Assembly: GCA_019637395.1 (NCBI GenBank)
Contig: JAHBVR010000021.1
Span: 78,667 to 142,666 of the forward strand
Source of the DNA: Vulcanimicrobiota bacterium
Lineage (GTDB): Bacteria; Vulcanimicrobiota; Xenobia; Xenobiales; JADMJV01
Reading direction: 5' to 3'
DNA: 64,000 bases
Shown here: one piece after another, positions 35,319 to 43,605 of the stretch
How the letters are laid out: each line of letters starts with the position of its first letter
Position numbering within the stretch: the stretch's first letter is position 1
Notes under the pieces: model-generated
The model's database searches: none
The model's input: only the letters and a program-made list of their open reading frames with translations
What the model was told of the DNA's origin: nothing
Translations under genes and position numbers: made by a program

Positions 35319-36177
35319 AAGGAATGGGTTCACAGCAGGCCCACCAATCCTCGGGCAGTGGACGGGCCGCCCCCAGGATACCGCCCACGATGGCGCAAGT
35401 GGTGTCGCGATCGCCCAAACCCTCCACCGTCTTCCAGAGGGCTTCCTGGAAGTCCCCGCCGTAGTGACCGGCGCACCACAGGGAGTAGGGAACCGTATCT
35501 GAGGAAAGCACTTCGCTGCCGTTGCCCAGAGTCTTGACGACTTCACTGAGGGGGGTCTCGGCGGGCAGATTCAGTGCTTTCTCGAGGCCATGGCGGGTTG
35601 CTCCTGCTGGCGTTCGTTTCCGGACTTCGTCCAACAGCTCCCGGCCCGATAGCCCTCGTAGGACCAGCGCCGCGGCCAGGGCGACCGCGATTGCTCCGGC
35701 GATTCCGTCCGGATGGGCGTGGGTGATCTCGGCAGAGAGCCGAGCTTGCTGGACCACCTTCTCCAAATCCTGGTAAAAGAAAGCGCCCACCGGGGCCACT
35801 CGCATGGCGGCACCGTTACCGCAAGAGCCTTCGCCGCCAAACAGATCGGCGGCTGCCTGGCGCCAGCCGCGGCAGGCGGAAATGGCGGAAAGTACGTCGT
35901 GAGCTCCTCGCCCGTAGCCGCGGCCTGGCTCGAGGCGGTGTTCGGCGGCAAAAGATAGCGCCAATTCTTCCTGGTGGATTTGTCCGTGGTCACGCAACAC
36001 GCGATAAACCGACAGAGCCATAGCTGTATCGTCGGTCCATTCCCAGGGGGCCACGGGCAGGTAGCGCAGGCGGATACAGTTCCAGGCATGGCCCCGGTCT
36101 CCAAAAAAACGCTCTCCGAAGGCATCTCCCAGGGCTAAACCGCGTAAACTAGCGTAGGCTCTCTCGAGATTGCTCAT
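35287..36177 (-). CDS. ADP-ribosylglycohydrolase (DraG/ARH family)
   Basis: 296 residues from ATG 36177. Motifs that hold the two magnesium ions are visible: GLALGDAFGE near residue 13, WTDDTAMAL near 46, GNGAAMRVAPVG near 117, and GDRDTTCAIVGGILGA near 250. The family removes ADP-ribose from arginine or other acceptors. With the macro-domain protein at 28117 it suggests ADP-ribose signalling or defence turnover in this region. Confidence 0.93.
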   Translation of the reverse strand: MSNLERAYASLRGLALGDAFGERFFGDRGHAWNCIRLRYLPVAPWEWTDDTAMALSVYRVLRDHGQIHQEELALSFAAEHRLEPGRGYGRGAHDVLSAISACRGWRQAAADLFGGEGSCGNGAAMRVAPVGAFFYQDLEKVVQQARLSAEITHAHPDGIAGAIAVALAAALVLRGLSGRELLDEVRKRTPAGATRHGLEKALNLPAETPLSEVVKTLGNGSEVLSSDTVPYSLWCAGHYGGDFQEALWKTVEGLGDRDTTCAIVGGILGAARPLPEDWWACCEPIPFNADSAVGHP

Positions 36178-36234
36178 CGGCCAGCTTTCGCGTTTATTGG
36201 GGGGCTTTCTTCTTGAAAGACGAACTGGGCGGGA

Positions 36235-37980
36235 ATGCTCAGTCCGGATCAATCGATTTCGCTATTTCGGCGCCGGCTGGTGGCTTCCGTACTTCTACCC
36301 AGCGCCGTTTTTTGCCTGGCGCTGATCATTTCCTTGACCTTGCTCCGATACTTATGGGAGGCCAATCGGGCCGTCAGTGATTCCGATCTGGTGCTGGCGC
36401 AGGCAAACGAAACCTTCCGGCGCGTAGCCACTTCGCAGTCGATGGCCCGAGCTTACATGCTCTATGATCGTCCGCGTTTCTTGGAGTCCTATCAGGATGC
36501 CAAGACCAGGTTGTGGGCGGAAATGGATGGGCTGAGCCAACTGACCGCCGATAATGACCAACAGCAAGCTGCTGTGCGGGAGCTGCGTGCTTCCCTGCAG
36601 CAATTCCTGGATTTTAGCGATCGTGCCCTGGAGGCCAAGAAAGCGGGACAGCGGATGGTCTGGAGCGATCAGCAGGAAGCTCTGGCTGTGCAAATTCGTG
36701 AAGGATTTAACGGTTTCTTGGAGCGCGAGCAGCGCTTGCGGGCGCAGCGGCGTAAATACTCCCAGGACCTGGTGGAGAAGTCGGTTTGGGCGCTGGCGGT
36801 CGGGGCGATTTTGCTGGGCAGCGGGGTGGCTTTTTATCTGCGTCTGCTGATCGCGTCCCTACTGCGCAACTATTCCAAGGCGTTGAAGGCCGCCGAGGAG
36901 GGGGCTACCGTTCGGGAGCGGGATTATTTTTTCACCATGCCCACCCACTTGATGTGCATTTCCGGCCGGGACGGCTACTTCAAGCAATTGAGCCTGGGGT
37001 GGGAAAGAACCCTGGGTTACTCCCGTGAGGAACTGATGGCTCGACCGTTTGTGGAATTCGTACGCCCCGAGGATCAGGTACGCACCAACGAGGTCAAAGT
37101 TGAAGCCGACGAAAACGACCAGTCGGGCTTCACCAATTGTTACCTCCATAAGGATGGAGGCGAGGTCTGGCTGCGCTGGAGTTCTTCTCCCCGGCCCGGC
37201 AGCGGGCTGGTCTACTCTTCGGCGGTGGATGTAACCGCCGAGCGCCTGGCCGAGCAAGAGATCTGGCGACTCAACGCGGATTTGCATAACAAGGTTCAAG
37301 AGCTGGATCGCCTGAACCAGGAATTGGAGTCGTTCGCATACTCGGTTTCTCACGACCTGCGCTCGCCCCTGCGCGCCCTGGACGGCTTCGCGCAGGCATT
37401 GTTGCGCAACAAGCAGGACCAGTTGGACGCACAGGGACAACAGTTCCTTACCCGCATCAAACTGGCCGCCCAAAAGATGGGGGAATTGATAGACGATCTG
37501 CTACTTTTGTCGCGGGTAACCCGTGCCGAGATCAAAGTCGCGGACATTGACCTGAGCGCGCTGGCGGAAGAGATTTTGCAGGAGTTGCGCCAGCATCATC
37601 CCGACCGGCAGGTGGCTACCACCGTGGCCCCAGATTTGAAGATGCAGGGCGACCCGAACCTGATTCGAGTGATGCTGCGCAATCTGCTGGAGAACGCCTG
37701 GAAGTATACGGGCAAGCTCGAACAGGCGGAAATTTCACTGACTCGGATTGGTTCGGCCTTTTGCGTGCGCGATAACGGAGCGGGCTTTGACATGGAATAT
37801 CAAGATAAATTGTTTGCGCCGTTTCAGCGTTTGCACCGGCCGGGAGAATTTGAGGGCACTGGCGTAGGGCTGGCCACCGTGCAGCGCGTGGTGAGGCGCC
37901 ACGGGGGAAAGATTTGGGCCGAATCAGAAGTCGGTAGGGGCGCGGCTTTTTATTTTCAGATGACCGAGGAGAATGGATGA
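36235..37980 (+). CDS. CHASE3-PAS sensor histidine kinase
   Basis: 581 residues: TM helix about 15-40, CHASE3-type four-helix sensor about 40-175 with the segment SMARAYMLYDRPRFLESY, TM helix about 182-204, PAS about 225-330 (GYFKQLSLGWERTLGYSREELMARPF), coiled coil, His373 in SVSHDLRSPLRAL, ATPase domain with NLLENAWKY, DNGAGF and GTGVGLATV. This is the phytochrome-like kinase class that pairs with single-domain Rcp regulators. It overlaps the downstream regulator by four bases (ATGA). Confidence 0.92.
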   Translation: MLSPDQSISLFRRRLVASVLLPSAVFCLALIISLTLLRYLWEANRAVSDSDLVLAQANETFRRVATSQSMARAYMLYDRPRFLESYQDAKTRLWAEMDGLSQLTADNDQQQAAVRELRASLQQFLDFSDRALEAKKAGQRMVWSDQQEALAVQIREGFNGFLEREQRLRAQRRKYSQDLVEKSVWALAVGAILLGSGVAFYLRLLIASLLRNYSKALKAAEEGATVRERDYFFTMPTHLMCISGRDGYFKQLSLGWERTLGYSREELMARPFVEFVRPEDQVRTNEVKVEADENDQSGFTNCYLHKDGGEVWLRWSSSPRPGSGLVYSSAVDVTAERLAEQEIWRLNADLHNKVQELDRLNQELESFAYSVSHDLRSPLRALDGFAQALLRNKQDQLDAQGQQFLTRIKLAAQKMGELIDDLLLLSRVTRAEIKVADIDLSALAEEILQELRQHHPDRQVATTVAPDLKMQGDPNLIRVMLRNLLENAWKYTGKLEQAEISLTRIGSAFCVRDNGAGFDMEYQDKLFAPFQRLHRPGEFEGTGVGLATVQRVVRRHGGKIWAESEVGRGAAFYFQMTEENG

Positions 37981-38417
37981 AACCCTTTGTACTGCTGGTG
38001 GAAGACAATCCAGACGACGAAATGCTGACCCTGCTGGCCTTCCAAGAAAGCCGCCTGGCCAACCCGATAGAAGTTGTGCGTGACGGAGTCGAGGCCATCG
38101 AGTTTCTTGAAGGCACGGGACAATACGCGGGGCGCGACGCCAGCCGCCTGCCCCAGTTGGTGCTGCTGGATTTGAACTTGCCACGCAAAAACGGATTGCA
38201 GGTGCTGGAGTGGATGCGCGGTCGCGAGCAGACTCGCCTGATCCCGGTGGTGATGCTGACCACGTCCAACCAGGAGCGCGATCTGCTCGAGAGCTATCGT
38301 CTGGGTGTTAATAGCTACGTGCGCAAACCGGTGGATTTCCAGCAGTTTCAACAGGCCATCGGGCAACTGGGCATGTACTGGTTGGTGCTGAACCAACTGC
38401 CCTGGACGGCCACCTGA
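37977..38417 (+). CDS. Rcp-type single-domain response regulator
   Basis: 146 residues, one receiver domain: EDNPDDE at 9-15, phosphoacceptor in LVLLDLNLPRKNG near residue 62, TTS near 99 and KPVDF near 119. The NPDDE and LNLPRKNG spelling is that of Rcp1/RcpA regulators that serve phytochrome-like kinases. No output domain, so signalling must proceed by protein contact or a phosphorelay. ATGA-coupled to its kinase. Confidence 0.93.
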   Translation: MKPFVLLVEDNPDDEMLTLLAFQESRLANPIEVVRDGVEAIEFLEGTGQYAGRDASRLPQLVLLDLNLPRKNGLQVLEWMRGREQTRLIPVVMLTTSNQERDLLESYRLGVNSYVRKPVDFQQFQQAIGQLGMYWLVLNQLPWTAT

Positions 38418-38469
38418 ATCCTGGAGAGGGCCACGACAATACGGAACTTTGCTCGATGGTAAATAGGCC

Positions 38470-38499
38470 GCCGGAAGACCGCTGTCGAATGCTTCCGGC
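38470..38499 (+). promoter_or_regulatory. Hairpin immediately before a start codon
   Basis: GCCGGAAG (38470-38477) and CTTCCGGC (38492-38499) form a perfect 8-bp stem with a 14-base loop, two bases upstream of the ATG at 38502. No U-run follows. It would hinder initiation at 38502 and might favour the in-frame ATG at 38517. Confidence 0.45.
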
Positions 38500-38501
38500 T
38501 T

Positions 38502-38693
38502 ATGGAACTGGGACGTATGGATGTGGAGCGTAAGCTTGCCTGCAAGTACTGCCGCAAATTGCTGCCGGACTTTCACCCTCAGGAAGTGCTGGAGGCGGAA
38601 CAATACCCGGTGCGCTGTCCGGAATGCCGCCAGGTGGTGGAGTTCACCCCGGAATACGTCGAGCAGGTGCGCCTCAAGGGTCGGGGGAGTTAG
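38502..38693 (+). CDS. Small zinc-ribbon protein
   Basis: 63 residues with two CxxC pairs, CKYCRK and CPECRQ, spaced about 25 residues apart, which should bind one zinc. The CPxCxxVxEF layout resembles a one-domain zinc ribbon. A start at 38517 (MDVERKLACKYC) is equally good. A strong hairpin lies just upstream. Partner unknown. Confidence 0.65.
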   Translation: MELGRMDVERKLACKYCRKLLPDFHPQEVLEAEQYPVRCPECRQVVEFTPEYVEQVRLKGRGS

Positions 38694-38726
38694 GACGTAG
38701 GGACCTACCTGAGCAAACTGCTGCCC

Positions 38727-39578
38727 TTGCTGATCGGGGGGGCCCTGCTGGTCGGCCTGTGGAGCCGGTTTTCCTGGAATCAGGTGGCGCTGGCCTTTCA
38801 CCAGGTTGGTTGGGCCATGGTGCCACTGGTTTTGCTGGCGGCGGTATGGCTGCCCTGGGACACCCTGACGCTGTCGCGCCTGCTGCGGCCCGGCGCGTTA
38901 AGCTGGCGCTTGCTCTGGCTGGAATGGAGTTGCGATAGTTTGTGTACTCTGATTCCACTGGCCGGCCTGGGCGGGGAGCCGTTTCGCTATCGGCATTTGC
39001 CGGGCTATACCGAGCGACCCTTGCAAGTGTTGGTGGCTTACCGCAGCCTGCACGCCTGGGCCGGTTTGTTCACGGCCTGGGCGGGGGCGGCTCTGTGCTG
39101 GTTGACGGGACAACCCGGTTTACCCTGGGGCGGGTTGGCTTTAGCCGGCCTGGCTGTCTGGATCGGTGGCCTGGTGGCTTTTACGCGGGCTCATGCGCGC
39201 TACTGGTCGGAACTACCGGGGCGGCGTTTGCTCCAGGCGTTTGCAGCCAAGTTGGTGAGCCGAACCCTGCAAATCAGCGAGGTCGGCTGCGTGCTGCTGG
39301 CCCTGGGCGTGCCGCTGACGCCGGCGGGTTGGCTGCTGATCCAGTCGTCTTTAATGGCGGCCGCCAGCCTGTTTTCGTTTATTCCGGGTGGTCTTGGAGT
39401 GCACGAAACGGCACTGTTGAGCGCCTGCCAGGCTTTGGGGCTGAGTCCGGAGATCGGATTTCAGTTAGGCTTGATTCGGCGTTGTCGGCAGTTGGCCTGG
39501 TCTCTCTTAGGATTGCTGCCAGCGCTTTGTCTGGAGGCGGGGAAACGGCGCTTCGGCGGCGAAAGCCAGCCTTCATGA
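38727..39578 (+). CDS. UPF0104/lysylphosphatidylglycerol synthase TM-region protein
   Basis: 283 residues and about seven membrane helices. The family segments LIPLAGLGGEPFRYRHL (near residue 75) and SLFSFIPGGLGVHETALL (near 213) are clear. Such proteins resemble the flippase half of MprF and move lipids or glycolipids. The frame has no ATG or GTG upstream, so initiation must be at TTG 38727 or a non-standard codon near 38709. It is ATGA-coupled to the secreted hydrolase. Confidence 0.85.
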   Translation: MLIGGALLVGLWSRFSWNQVALAFHQVGWAMVPLVLLAAVWLPWDTLTLSRLLRPGALSWRLLWLEWSCDSLCTLIPLAGLGGEPFRYRHLPGYTERPLQVLVAYRSLHAWAGLFTAWAGAALCWLTGQPGLPWGGLALAGLAVWIGGLVAFTRAHARYWSELPGRRLLQAFAAKLVSRTLQISEVGCVLLALGVPLTPAGWLLIQSSLMAAASLFSFIPGGLGVHETALLSACQALGLSPEIGFQLGLIRRCRQLAWSLLGLLPALCLEAGKRRFGGESQPS

Positions 39579-40585
39579 TCGGTCCCGACCTTCGAATCTC
39601 TGGCCAGAGGCCGCTCTCCGTGACGCGGCGCAAGTCTTCCGTAAAGCAGGCGGAGGCTGGCCAGGTCGATCAGTTCTCTCCCAGCGGAGGAAGCGTTCCG
39701 ATGGCCAGACCCTGGCTGCGGCGTACCGCCACGGTCGCCTGCATGGCTTTGTCAATGGCCGGGCTGCTGGCCGGCCCGGTGTCGGCCGCCGCCGGCGAGC
39801 AATTCGCCCAGATCGAGCAATTGACCGAAAAGGCCGAGAAGAAGATTCTCAAGGAAAGTGATGGCCGGGGGCAGATCGTGCGCCTGAAAGAAGGCATTCC
39901 GGGGCGGGGAATTCACCTTTCCATTCACGGCCTGGGGGCGCATCCGGGGGATATGGCTCCCCTGACCAACCGGGCCGAAGCTCGCGGTCAAACTACCGCC
40001 ACCTTTGCGTATAACGATTTTCACGGGGATCAGAAGCAGAACGCTCGGTCGCTGGCTTCCGAATTAAAGGGCTGGATTGCCGAGCATCCGGGCGAGAAGA
40101 TGACCATTGAAACCCATAGCCTGGGTGGCCGCACCATTCTGGCCGCCTTTCACTATCTGCAGGAAACCGGCGACATGCCCAAGACCGCCATTCAATTGAA
40201 TTTGATTTCGCCGCCTCTGGCCGGGTTCGGCTTGCTCAACCTGGCCTTGCCCTTGCCGATTCCGGTGGCCAAACTGATTCCCGGGGCGGCCGCGGCGCGC
40301 GACATGGCCAGCGGCTCGGGAGCCCAGGATTTGCTGGAGAGGGTACGCCTGCCCGACAACGTCAAGACCACGATTTTCTACGGTGATAACGATAATCTGA
40401 TCGATTATACCAGCAAGGGCGCCAAGAAGATGGCCGAAAATCTAAACGCCCAGGTCTACTACCTGGCCGGCGAACACACCACCACCGTGCCCAGCGTGGC
40501 CTCCCAGTCCTTCCGCGATTTTTCCAGTGAACCGTTACCCTACAAACCCCACGAACGCGACCATCACGGCCCCCATCATCATTAA
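39575..40585 (+). CDS. Exported alpha/beta hydrolase (lipase-like)
   Basis: 336 residues from the ATG that overlaps the upstream stop. A 45-residue extension with QVDQFSPSG precedes a signal-like helix about 53-74 ending PVSAAA. The hydrolase part has an oxyanion-type LSIHGLGAHPGD, nucleophile Ser182 in THSLGG, a plausible Asp in FYGDNDNLID and a His in GEHTTT. The C-terminus is His-rich (HERDHHGPHHH). A lipase or esterase is likely; substrate unknown. Coupling to a flippase-like gene hints at lipid chemistry. Confidence 0.82.
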   Translation: MIGPDLRISGQRPLSVTRRKSSVKQAEAGQVDQFSPSGGSVPMARPWLRRTATVACMALSMAGLLAGPVSAAAGEQFAQIEQLTEKAEKKILKESDGRGQIVRLKEGIPGRGIHLSIHGLGAHPGDMAPLTNRAEARGQTTATFAYNDFHGDQKQNARSLASELKGWIAEHPGEKMTIETHSLGGRTILAAFHYLQETGDMPKTAIQLNLISPPLAGFGLLNLALPLPIPVAKLIPGAAAARDMASGSGAQDLLERVRLPDNVKTTIFYGDNDNLIDYTSKGAKKMAENLNAQVYYLAGEHTTTVPSVASQSFRDFSSEPLPYKPHERDHHGPHHH

Positions 40586-40658
40586 GTTCGCTGATCAAGG
40601 CACCGGTATTCGAGGCGATTTCCCCAGGCTGGATTTCAGGTGCAGGCGGCTTTGTAAG

Positions 40659-40725
40659 CGCTCGGCTTTCGAACGAGCCGAGCGGGAAAGGGCGACCATG
40701 GGTGGCGGTAGCTTAGGCTACCGCC
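40659..40725. repeat. Two perfect inverted repeats in an intergenic region
   Basis: CGCTCGGCT/AGCCGAGCG (40659-40667 and 40676-40684, loop of eight) and GGCGGTAGC/GCTACCGCC (40704-40712 and 40717-40725, loop TTAG). Both stems are 9 bp without mismatch. They occupy the 213-base gap between the hydrolase and the gene at 40799. No U-run follows either on the plus strand. Confidence 0.6.
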
Positions 40726-40798
40726 GTGAAAAAGGGCTTAAGGGGCAGAGAGCACGAACTCCGGCTCAACTTGTAGCCTATGAGGAAGATGAGAACTT

Positions 40799-41284
40799 AT
40801 GAAAATCGCCGCGACCTCACTCCTTTGCCTGTTGCTGGCAGGTTCGGCCTGGACTAAGCCAATTGAAGGTGGCGCCAATCAAAAGGAAGGCGTGGCCGGT
40901 GCTCCCAAACAGTGGCTCTTTAACGGGAAATACCGCCTGTTGGTGGACAGTATGGCCGAAACCACCCAGGCCGAACTGGATGCCGACAGCGGTGTGCCTC
41001 GCCCTGAAGCGGGCGAGAAGGTGTGGACCCTGAAGATGACGATGAAGTTCGGTCAGAAGCAACAGGATGTCGACACGCTGGATATTTCGGTGGCTGACGC
41101 CGAGGACATCACTCAGACCTTCAAACCTTATCTGATTTTGCCCAACCCGACTCCTTTGACGGTGCAGGGCGGGGCCTGGAAAGAAAATGCCTACATCGCG
41201 CTGCCGGCCGCCTTCGTACCGGCCAAGTTGGTGATCAGCTTTCCCAGCGCGGCGCAACTTCCCGCCTTTCGAATCAAGCTCTAG
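40799..41284 (+). CDS. Secreted protein of unknown function
   Basis: 161 residues: signal peptide MKIAATSLLCLLLAGSAWT, a linker, then a beta-sandwich-like domain with KYRLLVDSM and VWTLKMTMKFG. No Cys in the mature part. SD GAGGAAGATGAG upstream. No family recognised. Confidence 0.7.
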   Translation: MKIAATSLLCLLLAGSAWTKPIEGGANQKEGVAGAPKQWLFNGKYRLLVDSMAETTQAELDADSGVPRPEAGEKVWTLKMTMKFGQKQQDVDTLDISVADAEDITQTFKPYLILPNPTPLTVQGGAWKENAYIALPAAFVPAKLVISFPSAAQLPAFRIKL

Positions 41285-41375
41285 GCCCGGCCGACTACGA
41301 GCGCGCTCGGGTATCCGGGAGCTGCGGCGTTGAGATGACAGGGCTGCCAGCAAAAGCCCGCGAAAAGCTGTTCCA

Positions 41376-43118
41376 ATGCAACCCGCCTCGCCTGCCATCA
41401 CCGACAGCCGTCTGGCCGCCCTCGTTTCCGAGCAAGTCCGCCAGGCTTTTCTAGAATACCAGGACCAGTTTCACGAGATCAGTCGCCGGGCGCGCCAGCG
41501 CTTTCTGGACCGGGACTGGCGCGGAAGTTATGCCGATGCGGCCCAGCGACTGCACCTCTATAGCCAGCAACTCAATAGCCTGACGGCCACCTTGGAGACC
41601 ATGATGGGCAAGCGCTTTGCGGAGCGCACCGTGTGGATCGCCATCAAGGCGGTTTATTCTTCCCTGATCGCTCAGAATTCCGAGTGGGAAATCGCCGAGA
41701 GCTTTTTTAACTCGGTAACGCGCCGCATCTTTGCCACCGAAGGTGTGGATCAAACCATCGAATTCGTCGACCCGGACTTCGATGCCCCGCCCAGCGCGGT
41801 TGCCTATGAATTGCTGAGCCGGCGTAGCGGCGGCGATTTGAAGAAGCTGCTCACGACCGCCTTGACCGATGGCCCGGCCGGCGGTTTTGATGCATCCTTG
41901 TGGGAATGCCTGGAGATGCAGGTGGAGCATGCCGCGGAGCGCATTCTGGCGGCCCTGGGCGCAGGCTCGGAATACACCCTGGAAATGATCTCCACGGCCT
42001 TCCTTCGCGGCCGCGGAGTGTATTTGGTGGGAAAATTGGAGCGCGAGGGGGCGCATCTGCCTTTGGCGCTGTGCCTGCGCCACGAGAGTGAGCGGGGTAT
42101 TACGTTGGATGCTGTGCTGGTCGACGAGTTGGCCCTGTCCATTTTGTTTTCCTACACCCGCTCTTATTTCCGCGTAGACGTGGAGTGCCCTTATGAGCTG
42201 GTCCGGCAATTGCGCGCTCTGCTGCCCAGGAAGCCGCTGGGCGATCTCTACAACGCCATCGGTTACCACCGCCACGGCAAGACCGAGCTCTACCGAGATT
42301 TCGTGGCCCACATGCGCCAATCCAACCAGAAATTCGTGGCCGCCGAAGGCACTCGCGGCATGGTCATGCTGGTCTTTACCTTGCCGAGCTACGACGTTGT
42401 CTTCAAGTTGATCAAGGATCGCTTTGACTATCCCAAAGAGGCCAGTCGTGGCGACGTGGAGCAGCGCTATCGGCTGGTCTTTGAACACGACCGGGCGGGC
42501 CGACTGGTCGAGGCCCACGAATTTGAGCATCTGCGAATTCCTCAGAATCGCTTTGAGGAAAGTTTGCTGGCCACTCTGCTGCGCGAGGCCGGAGACACGG
42601 TGCGCCTGGAAGGTAAAGACGTGCTGATCGCGCACGCCTACGTGGAGCGCCGGGTGCGGCCCCTCAATCTTTTCTTGAACGAGGCCGAGGAGACCATGTC
42701 GGTGGCGGCCGCCCTGGATTACGGGCAGGCGCTCAAAGATCTGGCTCGATCCAATATCTTCGCCGGGGACCTGCTGACCAAGAATTTCGGCGTAACGCGC
42801 ACCGGGCGGGTGGTCTTTTATGATTATGATGAATTGTGTTTTATCACCGATTGCAATTTCCGGGATCTGCCTCAGGCCACTACGCCGGAACAAGAAATGG
42901 CTGCAGAACCGTGGTACTCGGTGCGCGAAAACGATATTTTTCCGGAGGAATTCAAGAGATTCCTGGCTTTCCCCGAGCCGGCTCGCGCCGCTTTCTATGA
43001 GGAGCACGGCGACCTTTTTGATCCCGAATATTGGCGAGGCATCCAGGCCAAATTACGGGCCGGGGAAATCCCCGAGGTCTTTCCGTATAAATCAGTCTGC
43101 CGCTTGCCGAAGTGCTAA
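41376..43118 (+). CDS. aceK: Isocitrate dehydrogenase kinase/phosphatase
   Basis: 580 residues, the family length (578 in E. coli). Collinear with AceK throughout: regulatory N-terminal half with YQDQFHEISRRARQRF, then the kinase half with EGTRGMVMLVFTLPSYDVVFKLIKD (ATP loop), the EHDRAGRL segment, IERR-like VERRVRPLN, and catalytic ANIF-like SNIFAGDLLTKNFGVTRTGRVVFYDYDE. It switches isocitrate flux between the TCA cycle and the glyoxylate shunt. aceA and aceB are not adjacent, unlike the enterobacterial operon. Confidence 0.96.
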   Translation: MQPASPAITDSRLAALVSEQVRQAFLEYQDQFHEISRRARQRFLDRDWRGSYADAAQRLHLYSQQLNSLTATLETMMGKRFAERTVWIAIKAVYSSLIAQNSEWEIAESFFNSVTRRIFATEGVDQTIEFVDPDFDAPPSAVAYELLSRRSGGDLKKLLTTALTDGPAGGFDASLWECLEMQVEHAAERILAALGAGSEYTLEMISTAFLRGRGVYLVGKLEREGAHLPLALCLRHESERGITLDAVLVDELALSILFSYTRSYFRVDVECPYELVRQLRALLPRKPLGDLYNAIGYHRHGKTELYRDFVAHMRQSNQKFVAAEGTRGMVMLVFTLPSYDVVFKLIKDRFDYPKEASRGDVEQRYRLVFEHDRAGRLVEAHEFEHLRIPQNRFEESLLATLLREAGDTVRLEGKDVLIAHAYVERRVRPLNLFLNEAEETMSVAAALDYGQALKDLARSNIFAGDLLTKNFGVTRTGRVVFYDYDELCFITDCNFRDLPQATTPEQEMAAEPWYSVRENDIFPEEFKRFLAFPEPARAAFYEEHGDLFDPEYWRGIQAKLRAGEIPEVFPYKSVCRLPKC

Positions 43119-43570
43119 CGCCATTTTACGCCGTTTAGCCACTTTTCGTAGGCAGCCGCATTGCCCTGGGCGTAGTGCACCTGAAAAATATACAGATTCT
43201 TGGAGACCGGCACCATTCCAATCACGGTTTTGAAATTTGGATATTCTTTCATGACCTGGCTGGCTTCGAAAACCGCGGCCTGGCGACCGCCCACCTTGCC
43301 CAGTTTGGAAGCGGAAATCTTCCAGGGCATGCTTTTAGGAATTTCCTTGACCAACTGAGCCGCCGTCTTTCCGTCCGACGGGCTGCGCGTCACCACCACC
43401 AGGGCTCTGGCGGTTGCAGAGACCAGGTTGAGCATACTGCTGGGATTGGGATTGTCCAGGGTCTGAGCTTCCGCCGGAATGGTCATGGTAAAGGAGCCGT
43501 CTTTTGAAGCAGCCGGGTTGGGTGCGGCTACAGCGGCCAGGGAGAGCAGGACGAAAAGTAACCATCGCAT
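43115..43570 (-). CDS. Secreted protein of unknown function
   Basis: 151 residues: signal peptide MRWLLFVLLSLAAVAA, then a domain with FTMTIPAEAQTLDNP and an alpha/beta C-terminus (FEASQVMKEYPNFKTVIGMVPVSKNLYIFQV) reminiscent of the PsbP-like or DcrB folds. That resemblance is weak. Its end overlaps the convergent aceK by four bases. Confidence 0.7.
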   Translation of the reverse strand: MRWLLFVLLSLAAVAAPNPAASKDGSFTMTIPAEAQTLDNPNPSSMLNLVSATARALVVVTRSPSDGKTAAQLVKEIPKSMPWKISASKLGKVGGRQAAVFEASQVMKEYPNFKTVIGMVPVSKNLYIFQVHYAQGNAAAYEKWLNGVKWR

Positions 43571-43605
43571 GGACTGACCTTCGCCATCAGCCGCTCCGCG
43601 CCTCG

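Noticed and set aside
38942-39574. N-terminal extension of the hydrolase frame back to 38942.
   Set aside because: The extra 211 codons are an out-of-frame reading of the UPF0104 gene; the ATGA start at 39575 is sufficient.
40527-40802. A 91-codon frame across the intergenic hairpins.
   Set aside because: It starts inside the hydrolase gene, has Arg-rich content and no SD, and covers two perfect stem-loops.
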